Part shown: positions 7,422 through 14,763 of the stretch, piece by piece
How positions within the stretch are numbered: position 1 is the first letter of the stretch
How the letters are laid out: every line of letters begins with the position of its first letter
DNA from: Dysosmobacter segnis
GTDB lineage: Bacteria > Bacillota > Clostridia > Oscillospirales > Oscillospiraceae
Length of the DNA: 64,000 bases
Assembly (NCBI RefSeq): GCF_014297285.1
Contig: NZ_JACOQI010000009.1
Coordinates: forward strand, 57,625 to 121,624
Direction of reading: 5' to 3'
The notes under the pieces: model-generated
The model's database searches: none
Told to the model about the DNA's origin: nothing
What the model saw: only the letters and a program-made list of their open reading frames with translations
Made by a program: the position numbers and the translations under genes

Positions 7422-8272
7422 CCCGTTCCGCCTCCCCTTGCACGGCCGATAGTCGAACAAATCAAAAACGCCAGAATATCCACCGCCACGATGGTGGAGC
7501 CCACCGGTGTCCCAGCTAAAATAGCGATCAGGATACCCAGCGCCGCGCAGCTCACCGACAGTACGGCCGAGCAGACCGTCACGGACCGGAAATTCTGAAA
7601 AAGGCGCATGGCGGACAGCGCCGGGAAGATCACCAGCGCGGAGATCAGCAGCGAGCCGACCAGATTCATCGCCAGCACAATCACCACGGCAATGATGACG
7701 GCGATCAGCAGATTATACAAATCAGCCTTTGTGCCCGCCGCCTTGGCGAAGTCCTCGTCAAAGGTCACGGCAAAAATTTTGTTGTAATAGAGCAGAAACA
7801 CCGCCACGACCACCACGGACAGTCCCGCACACAGCCAGACCTCGCTTTTTGACAGCGTCAGGATGGAGGTGGAGCCGAACAGCGTGCTGCACACATCGCC
7901 GGAGAGGTTGGACGAGGTGGAGAAGAGGTTCATCAGCAGATACCCGATGGCCAGCGCTCCCACTGAGATCATGGCGACGGCGGCATCGCCCTTGATCTTC
8001 GTGTTCTGCCCCGTGCGTAGCAGCAGGACGGCACAGACCACCGTGACGCCCAGCGTCAGGGGCATATCGTCCGTCAGTCCCAGCACGGCGGCAATCGCCA
8101 TCGCGCCGAAGGCCACATGGGAAAGCCCGTCGCCGATGAAGGAAAACCTTTTCAGCACCAGCGTCACGCCCAGAAGCGACGAGCAGAGCGCAATCAGCAC
8201 ACCAACAATGAGTGCGTAGCGGACAAAGGGATAGGTCCAGTAGAACGCAATTTTTTCAAAAATCGCCGTCAT
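7418..8272 (-). CDS. znuB: Metal (zinc) ABC transporter permease
   Basis: A 284-residue membrane protein with about eight helices. GVTLVLKRFSFIGDGLSHVAFGA near residues 35-57 and DILAFLICSTIG at the end are typical of the ZnuB/AdcB/MntB ABC-3 permease family. It forms the membrane channel of the importer encoded by the adjacent ATPase and binding-protein genes. The ATG shares its A with the ATPase stop (TAATG), so the genes are coupled; an alternative start eight codons upstream lies inside the ATPase gene. Specificity for zinc is inferred from the ZinT fusion and the Fur/Zur-type gene of the operon. Confidence 0.9.
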   Translation of the reverse strand: MTAIFEKIAFYWTYPFVRYALIVGVLIALCSSLLGVTLVLKRFSFIGDGLSHVAFGAMAIAAVLGLTDDMPLTLGVTVVCAVLLLRTGQNTKIKGDAAVAMISVGALAIGYLLMNLFSTSSNLSGDVCSTLFGSTSILTLSKSEVWLCAGLSVVVVAVFLLYYNKIFAVTFDEDFAKAAGTKADLYNLLIAVIIAVVIVLAMNLVGSLLISALVIFPALSAMRLFQNFRSVTVCSAVLSVSCAALGILIAILAGTPVGSTIVAVDILAFLICSTIGRARGGGTG

Positions 8273-8976
8273 TATGCCCCGCCGCCCTTCTGCCATGCCT
8301 GGGGGAACTCGTTCAGGTAAGCCGCCTTCGTGCCGAAGAACACCCTGTCCCCGATGTGCAGAATGTGGCTGGCATATTGCAGCGCCGCGCTCAGGTCATG
8401 GGAGATCATCACAACGGTGATGCCATCCTCGTAATTGAGCTTTTGAATGAGCGCATACATTTCCGCCGTCACCTTGGGATCAAGGCCGGAGACCGGTTCA
8501 TCCAGAAGCAGCATTTTCTGGGTAGCGCACAGGGCGCGGGAGAGCAGTACCCGCTGCTGCTGGCCGCCGGAGAGCGTCCGGTAGCAGCGTTTGGCAAGGG
8601 GCGTGATCTGCATTTTCTCCATGGCGTCCGCCGCCAGTTTCTTTTCTTCTTTGCTGTAAAAGGGGCGGCTGCCGCAGTGCCCTTGACATCCGGAGAGAAC
8701 GATCTCTCTCACGGATGCCGGGAAGTCCTTCTGGACAACGGTCTGCTGCGGCAGATAGCCGATCTCGTTTTTCCTCAGCCCGTCGCCCGTCAAAATTCTG
8801 CCGCTGATGGGCGGCTGCAAGCCAAGGATCGTTTTTATAAGGGTGCTCTTGCCGGAGCCGTTTTCTCCTACGATGCAGAGGTAGTCGCCTGCAAAGACCT
8901 CAAAATTGAGGTCTTGCAGAACGGACTTTCCATCGTAGCCGACGCAGAGATTCTGACAGGTGAGCTGAGCCATCAT
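8272..8976 (-). CDS. znuC: Metal (zinc) ABC transporter ATP-binding protein
   Basis: A 234-residue ABC ATPase. It has Walker A GENGSGKST (~38-46), a Q-loop in LPQQT (~75), the signature LSGGQQQR (~136-143), Walker B MLLLDEP (~155-161) and the switch histidine in ISHD (~192). Size and sequence fit the ZnuC/AdcC subfamily. It energises the permease encoded next. It starts 9 bp after the stop of the binding-protein gene, with an overlap into the permease gene at its end. Confidence 0.93.
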   Translation of the reverse strand: MMAQLTCQNLCVGYDGKSVLQDLNFEVFAGDYLCIVGENGSGKSTLIKTILGLQPPISGRILTGDGLRKNEIGYLPQQTVVQKDFPASVREIVLSGCQGHCGSRPFYSKEEKKLAADAMEKMQITPLAKRCYRTLSGGQQQRVLLSRALCATQKMLLLDEPVSGLDPKVTAEMYALIQKLNYEDGITVVMISHDLSAALQYASHILHIGDRVFFGTKAAYLNEFPQAWQKGGGA

Positions 8977-8985
8977 CTCACCCCC

Positions 8986-10515
8986 TTAATCCAATGCTTC
9001 TTTCAGCACGCCCAGATTCTGCTCCATGACGGAGAGATAGGTGGTGCCGTTTGCCACATCCTCAGAGGTGGTGGACTGCATGGAGTCCATGGTCAGCATC
9101 TTCTGGTTCTTCTCGGCGGTGTTTTCCACGATGGTTTCGGCAATTTTATGGTTCTTGCCCTCGATGGTCAGCACGCAGGGAAGCCCCAGCTCGTCCACCT
9201 TCTTTGCAAGGAATGAAACGGTTTCAAAGCTGGCCTCGCTCTCGGCGGAGCAACCCGCAAAGGCAGCATAGTAGCTCAGACCATAGTCATCCACCAGATA
9301 GCGGAATGGGAAGCGGTCGCCGAACAGGACAGTCTTGCGCGTCGCGCTGTCCACGGCGGATTGGTACGCGCCATCCAGCGTGGAAAGCTTTTCGATATAG
9401 GCGGAGGCGTTGGCGGCGTAGGTATCCTTGTTATCGGGATCAAGTTCCTGCAAGGCATCGGCAATCGCGCCGACCAGCGTTTTGGCGTTCTTCAAAGACA
9501 GCCAGACGTGCTCGTCCTTTTCCTCCCCATGGTCATGGCCGTGGCCCTCCATGTGCTCGCAGAGATCCTCACCGGTCATGTCAGCCGGGAAGAAGGTTGG
9601 CCACGACTTTTCCGGATCAACGATGGCGTCAAAGCTCTCGTTGCTCATCCGGATGTGGAAATGCTCGGCCGCAGCTGACTCGATCATGTGGTCGTTGAAT
9701 TCGATGTAGATCGGTGCGCCGGAGGTTCTGTCTACCGCTTCAAAGCGATACATGGCCGCCTTGGTACCGGTAGACCAGTTCTGAATGTAATAGCCGATAT
9801 ACTTGTAGTCAGTGCCGGCCTTTTTGCCATTCTCATAGGTGAAGGTAATGTGGTCGCCTGCAATGTCAATATTGGTAATGTCCGTTTTGTAGCCCTTTTG
9901 ATAGTAGGTCTTATACTCGTCGGCGGTCATCTCGCCTTCCTCTGCCATCACTGCAAAGGCATCGTCCAGCGTTCCGTCCAGCGCAAAGGGGTAGGCAGAC
10001 TGCCAGCTGCCCTCCCAGTCGGACAGGCTTCTGTCCTGAACCTCATGATCTTCAAAGGTGGAAACCTCCTTGCTGTGGTCATGGGCGTGCTCTGCCTCCT
10101 GCATCCCCTCAACGGTCTCCTCCGTTTTTGCGGAATCACCCAGCACATTCAGCAGATTGATGACTTTTACATTCTTATTGTCGGCGTTTTTCAGGACGCT
10201 CTCCACCCAGCCGTCAGACTCACCGCCCACATGGACGAAGAGGTCGCAGTCGGAAATCTTGACGATGTCATCCGCCGTGGGCTGGTAGCTGTGCAGGTCA
10301 ACGCCGTTGCTCAGCAACATGGTCAGATCGGTGCTCTCGGCCTTGTCGCCGAGAATTTCTCTGACCCAGTCGTATTCGGGGAAAATGGTGGTGACGACGC
10401 TCAGTTTGTTGGAATCGCTCTCCCCCTTCTCTACGGCGTTCTTTTTGCCGCAGCCGGCAAGCAGGCCGACCACCATGGTCAGCACAAGAAAGATGGTAAA
10501 AATTTTCTTCATCAT
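8986..10515 (-). CDS. Zinc-binding lipoprotein: ZnuA-type protein with an internal ZinT domain
   Basis: A 509-residue lipoprotein (lipobox cysteine ~22, GLLAGC). Residues ~36-140 are the N-lobe of a metal cluster A-1 binding protein (VVTTIFPEYDWVREILG, DLHSYQPTADDI). A His-rich linker (~143-147) leads to a complete ZinT/YodA domain at ~158-320 (DRSLSDWEGSWQSAYPF, EHFHIRMS). A second His-rich stretch (~321-336) is followed by the ZnuA C-lobe (HVWLSLKNAK, FGDRFPFRYLVDDYGL, VLTIEGKN). In AdcA-type proteins the ZinT domain is C-terminal; here it is nested where ZnuA carries its His loop. The usual third ligand histidine appears replaced in GDRFPFRY. The start has a GGAGG site. Confidence 0.88.
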   Translation of the reverse strand: MMKKIFTIFLVLTMVVGLLAGCGKKNAVEKGESDSNKLSVVTTIFPEYDWVREILGDKAESTDLTMLLSNGVDLHSYQPTADDIVKISDCDLFVHVGGESDGWVESVLKNADNKNVKVINLLNVLGDSAKTEETVEGMQEAEHAHDHSKEVSTFEDHEVQDRSLSDWEGSWQSAYPFALDGTLDDAFAVMAEEGEMTADEYKTYYQKGYKTDITNIDIAGDHITFTYENGKKAGTDYKYIGYYIQNWSTGTKAAMYRFEAVDRTSGAPIYIEFNDHMIESAAAEHFHIRMSNESFDAIVDPEKSWPTFFPADMTGEDLCEHMEGHGHDHGEEKDEHVWLSLKNAKTLVGAIADALQELDPDNKDTYAANASAYIEKLSTLDGAYQSAVDSATRKTVLFGDRFPFRYLVDDYGLSYYAAFAGCSAESEASFETVSFLAKKVDELGLPCVLTIEGKNHKIAETIVENTAEKNQKMLTMDSMQSTTSEDVANGTTYLSVMEQNLGVLKEALD

Positions 10516-10556
10516 ATGGATAAAACCTCCGAATTTTTGAAAAATAGGCGCAAAAA

Positions 10557-10617
10557 TACAAGGGCAGCGGCAAAACCGCAAGAGCCTATCCGAAAACGGA
10601 TAGACTTCGCCCTTGTA
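10557..10617 (-). ncRNA. Three-way-junction RNA structure before the zinc-binding gene
   Basis: On the leftward transcript a 9-bp outer stem (TACAAGGGC, 10617-10609, with GCCCTTGTA, 10565-10557) encloses two hairpins: a 7-bp stem with a UUUU loop (10603-10597 with 10592-10586) and a GCGG/CCGC hairpin (10579-10576 with 10570-10567). A short U-rich run follows. It sits 12 nt after the stop of the 98-residue gene and ~40 nt before the binding-protein start. It could be an attenuator, processing site or ligand-responsive leader. Confidence 0.5.
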
Positions 10618-10628
10618 AAAGTCCTATT

Positions 10629-10925
10629 TTAATTTGAAAGCTTTACCTTGAGAGAAACGAGTGTCAGTGTGCCGATCATCTCTGTGCAGGGTAGGATCGC
10701 CCTGCACATGGTATATGTAAACGCAGCAGTGATCACTGCGGCAGCACCGGCAAGCCCCAGAGATTTCAGCAGATTCTCGCAGACACCGATCTGATGGCAG
10801 ATGGCGCAGTCGTCGCCGGAGCAGTCATGATCGGCTTCGACCGCAAGATAGATTGCAGAGGACAGCATGACAACGGCCAGCACGGCCGCCAGCAGGCGCG
10901 TCATAAAACAAAGCTTCTTTGTCAT
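10629..10925 (-). CDS. Small membrane protein of the zinc operon
   Basis: A 98-residue protein starting MTKKLCFMTRLLAAVLAVVML. A signal or anchor helix (~8-30) is followed by an exposed Cys/Asp-rich segment HDCSGDDCAICHQI (~35-48), then a second hydrophobic segment (~58-80). The clustered cysteines, histidines and acidic residues outside the membrane could bind metal. I do not recognise a named family. It lies between the Fur/Zur-type gene (22-bp gap) and the binding-protein gene. An upstream in-frame extension inside the regulator gene lacks a ribosome binding site; the chosen start has GGAGG. Confidence 0.7.
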   Translation of the reverse strand: MTKKLCFMTRLLAAVLAVVMLSSAIYLAVEADHDCSGDDCAICHQIGVCENLLKSLGLAGAAAVITAAFTYTMCRAILPCTEMIGTLTLVSLKVKLSN

Positions 10926-10947
10926 GGTCTGTCCTCCCTTCTGTTTG

Positions 10948-11343
10948 TTATTTTCCCTTGCAGTCCGAGCAGGTTCCATAGAGGATCGTGTCGGCTGCGT
11001 CCAGCGTGAATTGCTCGCTCTGCGCCAAGTGCTTTGCAAACAGTGCGGCGTTGCTGTCGGCCATGTGGAAGGTTTTGCCGCACTTCACACAGCTCATGTG
11101 CAGCGCGCCCTTGCAGCCCTTGGCGTCAAGATACTGATAAAACGCTTCGTGCGACCCGCTTTTTGCGCTGCGGCGCACCTTTTCCTCCGCTTCCAGCTGC
11201 GCAAGATTTCGATACACAGCGCTGAGACTGATCTGCTTCTCTGCCAGCGCGTCCGCCATCTGGCGTGCAGTCAGCAGTTCGTCCGGGTGCTCCCCTAAAA
11301 AAGCAAGCAAGGCTCTTCGCTGTTTTGTATTATAGCCTGACAT
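10948..11343 (-). CDS. Fur family transcriptional regulator, probably Zur
   Basis: A 131-residue protein. The winged-helix domain covers residues ~1-75 (NTKQRRALLAFLGEHPDELLTARQMADAL, SLSAVYRNLAQLEAE). The dimerisation domain contains the two structural-zinc cysteine pairs CVKCG (~84-88) and CSDC (~125-128), plus HMSC and FHMAD regulatory-site residues. It heads the zinc-uptake operon and probably represses it when zinc is sufficient. The promoter carries a 7-1-7 dyad overlapping the start site. The start (MSGYNTKQ) follows GGAGGG; an upstream methionine would overlap the promoter. Confidence 0.9.
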   Translation of the reverse strand: MSGYNTKQRRALLAFLGEHPDELLTARQMADALAEKQISLSAVYRNLAQLEAEEKVRRSAKSGSHEAFYQYLDAKGCKGALHMSCVKCGKTFHMADSNAALFAKHLAQSEQFTLDAADTILYGTCSDCKGK

Positions 11344-11359
11344 CAGCCGCCCTCCAATA

Positions 11360-11374
11360 TGCGAATCATTCGCA
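11360..11374. promoter_or_regulatory. 7-1-7 Fur/Zur-type operator
   Basis: TGCGAAT-C-ATTCGCA is a perfect 15-bp inverted repeat located immediately downstream of the -10 box and upstream of the GGAGGG site of the regulator gene. This is the expected layout for an autorepressed Fur-family operon. Confidence 0.75.
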
Positions 11375-11377
11375 GAT

Positions 11378-11405
11378 ATTATAGCATCATTTTCCATTTT
11401 GTCAA
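11378..11405 (-). promoter_or_regulatory. Consensus promoter of the zinc operon
   Basis: TTGACA (11405-11400), a 16-base spacer and TATAAT (11383-11378) match the sigma-A consensus in both hexamers. Transcription would start near 11371, inside the operator. Confidence 0.85.
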
Positions 11406-11427
11406 TATCATCCCGCGATAGGATATT

Positions 11428-11565
11428 CAAAGTTTTGTGTGGGATTTTTTAATTTAAGCCCTATTTCGACCGAGCGACTTCTCCCAACTTTTCTGTGGGA
11501 TTTCTGTTTTAAGCCCCGATTTCGGGTGAGCAACTTCTTCCAACTTTTGTGTGGGATTTCCTCCG
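11428..11565. repeat. 56-bp tandem repeat, about 2.4 copies
   Basis: TGTGGGATTT recurs at 11438, 11494 and 11550, each time preceded by a CAACTTTT-like run. The intervening TTTAAGCCC-NATTTCG...GCNACTTCT segments also align. The period is exactly 56 bases. The copies are diverged and lie between the zinc-operon promoter and the next gene. Confidence 0.7.
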
Positions 11566-11582
11566 AGTAAACGAATTGTATA

Positions 11583-11620
11583 TAAAAAAGGAAGCTGGCA
11601 TCCAATAGGGCACCAGCTTC
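11583..11620 (-). terminator. Terminator downstream of the interrupted gene
   Basis: On the minus strand GAAGCTGG (11620-11613) pairs with CCAGCTTC (11598-11591) around a partly paired loop and is followed by CTTTTTTA. It lies 56 bp after the stop of the truncated gene at 11676. Confidence 0.7.
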
Positions 11621-11675
11621 TCTCCAACCCTCCGAAGATATTTTGTATAATCTTAAACTTACAGTTTGACATGAG

Positions 11676-12476
11676 TCATTTTTCTTCTTGATAAGGTAAG
11701 TTGACCGCGCACATGACAGGTTCATCTTCACTACGGCAAAAGAAACAAATATTCTGTAGGTCTTTGGCTGCACGAATGGTTGCGTATTCGTGCAAGTGCG
11801 GCAAATACACATCTAACCGGTGCTGTTCGTACTTGAAGTGCTGCGGGTCATAGTCCCACACGAAATTTGTGTTCAAAATGGCGACTCGAACCTCTGATTG
11901 AAAATGATATTGTGGGTATTTCCAAAAGAGTTCTGCCGATGGTCTTGGCTCATCATAATAGATGTCTGTAGGCAAATGTCGAGTATAATCAACTTTATCT
12001 GCAAAAAGTTCACAGTCGTCATTTCCTTTAGTATGATAATATCGGTCAGTAGTTAGGATATTCTCATTTTGCTTGATGGCTATTGGAACTTGTTCTTTCA
12101 GCTCCTCAAAAAACTTTTCCGGGCTATTTATGAATAAAAAACTGGCAGTATCTTTTTCGTAGCACATTTCATCTAAGTACCTATCAGGCAGAAAAGACAC
12201 CACATGGGGAAATATAGGCATCTTGCCATCATTCATAGCAGCTACTTTCGCTGCGTCGAATGAATAGAAGCACATAGTTGGTGTCAAAAGTGTCGGAATG
12301 AAACGCAGATAGTATGTATCCGTTCTGGGGTCATATAAGGTTTCAAGGTGATTTCCCATAGGGATACCGTGTGAATCTTTAACATTCATCCGAGAGTCAC
12401 CATTTTTCAGGCGGGCAAAAACACATTCTAATTGATCTCCAGTTACCTTGTCGCCTGTTTTTGAATAATCAAACAT
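11676..12476 (-). pseudogene. 3' portion of a gene split by the ICE (hypothetical protein)
   Basis: This is the 3' part of a protein of about 310 residues whose 5' part lies at 35600-35439. Joining the flanks outside the 24-bp repeats (12472 to 35487) restores one open frame in which ...GCAANWV is followed by DYSKTGDKVTGDQLECVFARL. In the present arrangement the element end supplies an in-frame ATG (12476-12474, MFDYSKTG), but no ribosome binding site is evident. The product (FWKYPQYHFQSEVRVAILNTNF, ICFFCRSEDEPVMCAVNLPYQEE) is not a family I recognise. Lower GC than the element and clean termination suggest a resident gene. Confidence 0.8.
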
Positions 12477-12496
12477 CGCTTGACAAGGGCACACAG
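12473..12496 (+). repeat. Left terminal inverted repeat / attL of the ICE
   Basis: A 24-bp sequence beginning ACATCGCTTGACAAGG is an exact inverted copy of 35463-35486; matching stops on both sides. The dinucleotide AA lies just outside both repeats (12471-12472 and 35487-35488), as expected for the crossover dinucleotide of a large serine recombinase. Confidence 0.85.
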
Positions 12497-12537
12497 AGAA
12501 AAACAACTGAAAATGAGCTGCCAAGCCTTACACAATG

Positions 12538-12568
12538 CACCGCCTAACAGGACATAGGCGGTGTTTTT
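12538..12568 (+). terminator. Terminator at the left end of the ICE
   Basis: CACCGCCTA (12538-12546) pairs with TAGGCGGTG (12555-12563) and is followed by TTTTT. Rightward transcription entering from the flank would stop here before the ParB gene. Confidence 0.75.
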
Positions 12569-12654
12569 GTATGCAGACAGCGTTTTCTCTGTGTGCTGAT
12601 ATGGGCCAGCCGTGCGGCGTGGCCTAAATTCTTGTCAAGGAGGTTATTCGTGTC

Positions 12655-14028
12655 ATGGCAGAAGAAAACAAGCATCCCCCTACCACGGAGGAACAGACCC
12701 CGCCTGAAATGCCGGGAAAAGCCCCGGAAAAGGAGCAGGCCGAGATCCCTGATGTGGGCGCCGGCCCCGCTCCGTCCGCAAAGGTGATCGACCTTTCCGC
12801 TGTGCGTTCCACGCCGGAAAAGGATGCTCCGACGGACATCCCCAAGGAGCCGGAAGCCCAGCCTGTTTCCGTCACCGAGTACAGCAAGCAGGAATGGAAA
12901 AAGCCCATGCCGGAGCCGGAGAAAACCAAGCCCAAACGGGGCCGCCCCGCAAAATCCGAAAAAGCTGCGCCTACCGAGCCGGGGGCCAAGAAAGAGACAC
13001 AGGCGGAAAAGCCCCGCCGTGGCCGCCCGTCCAAGGCGGAAAAAGTGGCCCCGGAGCAGACCAAGCCGCCCAAGGCTGGCAAAACCCATGCAGCCCCCGA
13101 GGAAAAGGGAGCACCTCCGGCCCCGGAAGTGCCGCCTACACCCCGCGACGCTACCCGCGCCGAAAAAGAGGAAATCGTCTATCTTAACCTTTCCGACCTG
13201 CACCCGTTCAAGGATCATCCTTTTGGTGTCCGTGACGATGCGGAAATGAAATCTCTGGTGGAGAGCGTCCGCAACGGCGGCGTCAACCAGCCCGCACTGG
13301 TGCGTCCCCGTGAGGGCGGCGGCTATGAGATCATCGCGGGCCACCGCCGCCAGATGGCCAGCCAGCTTGCCGGGTATCGCAATATGCCCTGTATCGTCCG
13401 CAATATGACGGATGACGAGGCTATTCTCGCTATGACGGATGACAACCTCCGTCAGCGTGAAACGATTTTGCCCAGCGAAAAGGCCCTGTCCCTGAAAATG
13501 CAGTATGAGGCCATCAAGCATCAGGGAGCACGAGGCGACAGCGCCGAGGCCGGAAAGCTCTCTCTTGAAAGCGTGGGCCAGCGCAACGGCATGAGCGTGA
13601 AAACCGTGCAGCGGTATATCTGGCTCAATGATCTTGTGCCGGAATTGAAGCAGACGATGGATGACGGAAAGCTGTCTTTCACCCCGGCTGTGGAAATTTC
13701 CCGTGTGCGCCCCAAGCACCAGAAGTATATCGCCGTGTCCATTGAGGGCCAGCAGGCTTCGCCCTCCAAGGGGCAGGCAAAGCGGCTCCGTGAGCTGGAC
13801 AAGGAAAACAAGCTCTCCCCAGACGTGATCGACGGTATTTTGTGTGAAGAAAAGAAAAAGGAGGATCGTGACGTGATTATTACTGGCGCTGAACTGGAAA
13901 AGTTTTTTGGTAAGGAGGCCACGCCCCGGCAGATGAAAGACCAGATCATGACGCTGCTGGAGGACTGGAAAGAGCGACAGCCGCCCGAGCTTGCCAAGCC
14001 CGACAAGAAAATGGATATGGAGAAGTAA
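12655..14028 (+). CDS. ParB/RepB/Spo0J family partition protein
   Basis: A 457-residue protein. The first ~165 residues are Pro/Glu/Lys-rich and disordered, with two AT-hook-like motifs (KRGRPAKSEK and RRGRPSKAEK). The ParB N-terminal domain begins at IVYLNLSDLHPFKDHPF (~178) and contains the nucleotide-binding EIIAGHRRQ box (~226-234). A helix-turn-helix segment follows (GQRNGMSVKTVQRYIWL, ~305-321), then a Lys/Glu-rich tail. ParB proteins bind parS-like sites and act as CTP-dependent clamps. In ICEs they help maintenance or regulation of the circular form. No ParA partner is present in the window. The ATG follows AAGGAGG. Confidence 0.9.
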   Translation: MAEENKHPPTTEEQTPPEMPGKAPEKEQAEIPDVGAGPAPSAKVIDLSAVRSTPEKDAPTDIPKEPEAQPVSVTEYSKQEWKKPMPEPEKTKPKRGRPAKSEKAAPTEPGAKKETQAEKPRRGRPSKAEKVAPEQTKPPKAGKTHAAPEEKGAPPAPEVPPTPRDATRAEKEEIVYLNLSDLHPFKDHPFGVRDDAEMKSLVESVRNGGVNQPALVRPREGGGYEIIAGHRRQMASQLAGYRNMPCIVRNMTDDEAILAMTDDNLRQRETILPSEKALSLKMQYEAIKHQGARGDSAEAGKLSLESVGQRNGMSVKTVQRYIWLNDLVPELKQTMDDGKLSFTPAVEISRVRPKHQKYIAVSIEGQQASPSKGQAKRLRELDKENKLSPDVIDGILCEEKKKEDRDVIITGAELEKFFGKEATPRQMKDQIMTLLEDWKERQPPELAKPDKKMDMEK

Positions 14029-14031
14029 CGA

Positions 14032-14054
14032 CCTCTGGCCACCATGACCAGAGG
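14032..14054 (-). repeat. ICE palindromic repeat, copy 1 (inverted orientation)
   Basis: CCTCTGGCCACC-ATGACCAGAGG, 23 bp, begins 4 bases after the ParB stop and is followed by CTTTTTGC, so this copy could act as a terminator. Confidence 0.85.
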
Positions 14055-14078
14055 CTTTTTGCTGCCCTATCCGGGGTG

Positions 14079-14178
14079 CCCCGCAAAGTCGCAAGACTTT
14101 GTGGGGAGAGGAGGCGCAACGGAATGATCGAGCTTTTGCCATCCGCAAAAGTGAGGGATATGAAGTTTGTGCCGACGA
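14079..14178 (+). ncRNA. Conserved hairpin/leader element, copy A
   Basis: CCCCGCAAAGTC-GCAA-GACTTTGTGGGG forms a 12-bp stem. It is followed by AGAGGAG-CGCAACGGAAT, a second hairpin (CTTTTGC/GCAAAAG) and ATATGAAGTTTG-G-CGACGA. Copy B at 18910-19008 shares the unpaired blocks while the stem bases change together (AGTC/GACT here, AATC/GATT there). The AGGAGG could also drive a short reading frame from ATG 14124 (MIELLPSAKVRDMKFVPT). Whether the RNA, the peptide or both matter is not decided. Confidence 0.5.
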
Positions 14179-14224
14179 TGTGGCTCTTGCGGTTATATCC
14201 CCCGTCGCCGCCCGTAATCGAGCA

Positions 14225-14371
14225 CAGGCGGGAGTGGGCTGTCAAGGGGGCTTCGCCCCGCCGTGTGCGGCGGCCTTGCCCTTGACCGCCTGCCCCGGCT
14301 GTGCTTTTTCTCCGGCAAGCGGCGGGGGTATATCCTCCAGAGCCGCCCCCTTTTCCAAGATTGGAAAAGGG
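14225..14371 (+). ncRNA. Highly structured gene-free segment (within 14029-14420)
   Basis: Nested pairings are visible: CAGGCG with CGCCTG (14225-14230 / 14287-14292), GTCAAGGG with CCCTTGAC (14241-14248 / 14279-14286), an inner GGGGC-TTC-GCCCC hairpin, and a separate 9-bp stem CCCTTTTCC/GGAAAAGGG (14348-14356 / 14363-14371). No convincing gene lies here. It could be a leader or attenuator for the genes from 14421 onward. Confidence 0.4.
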
Positions 14372-14420
14372 CGGGGGAAAAAGGTTGACCCACCACATTA
14401 TAAAAATGGAGGTTTTCAAA

Positions 14421-14762
14421 ATGAAACGACCCCTTGCGTATATCACCGCCGCGTGGAGCGGCGATCCCTGCGAGGCGACGGAGCAGGCCGCCAAGTATTG
14501 CCGCGCTGTCTATGAGGCGGGCTTTTCGCCCATCTGCCCCACGCTCTATCAGCCGCTTTTCCTGAACGACGCCGTTCCCGAGGAACATAAGAGCGGCATC
14601 GACATGGGCCGCGACCTGCTTCGCCGCTCTCATGTGCTGGTGGTGTGCGGCAGCATCTCCACGGAAGGCATGAAAAACGATGTGGCCGTGGCCCAGCGGC
14701 TGGGGATCACGGCAACCACGCTGGACGGCATCCTGACCGTAAAGCGTCAGGGCCGCCGCTGA
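14421..14762 (+). CDS. DUF7768/DUF4406-like nucleoside 2-deoxyribosyltransferase-fold protein
   Basis: A 113-residue protein beginning MKRPLAYITAAWSGDPCEATEQA. Motifs SPICPTLYQPLF, GIDMGRDLLRRSHVLVVCG and STEGMKNDVAVAQRLGI are those of the short deoxyribosyltransferase-like domains (DUF4406/DUF7768) common on ICEs and phages. Their reaction is not proven; base modification or nucleotide salvage has been suggested for the fold. The ATG follows TGGAGG; an upstream in-frame frame through the structured leader was rejected. It ends 1 base before the methyltransferase start, forming an operon. Confidence 0.75.
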   Translation: MKRPLAYITAAWSGDPCEATEQAAKYCRAVYEAGFSPICPTLYQPLFLNDAVPEEHKSGIDMGRDLLRRSHVLVVCGSISTEGMKNDVAVAQRLGITATTLDGILTVKRQGRR

Positions 14763-14763
14763 T

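Noticed and set aside
12544-14148. 534-codon leftward open frame opposite the ParB gene
   Set aside because: It is antisense to a clear ParB protein, has no recognisable domain and arises from high GC content.
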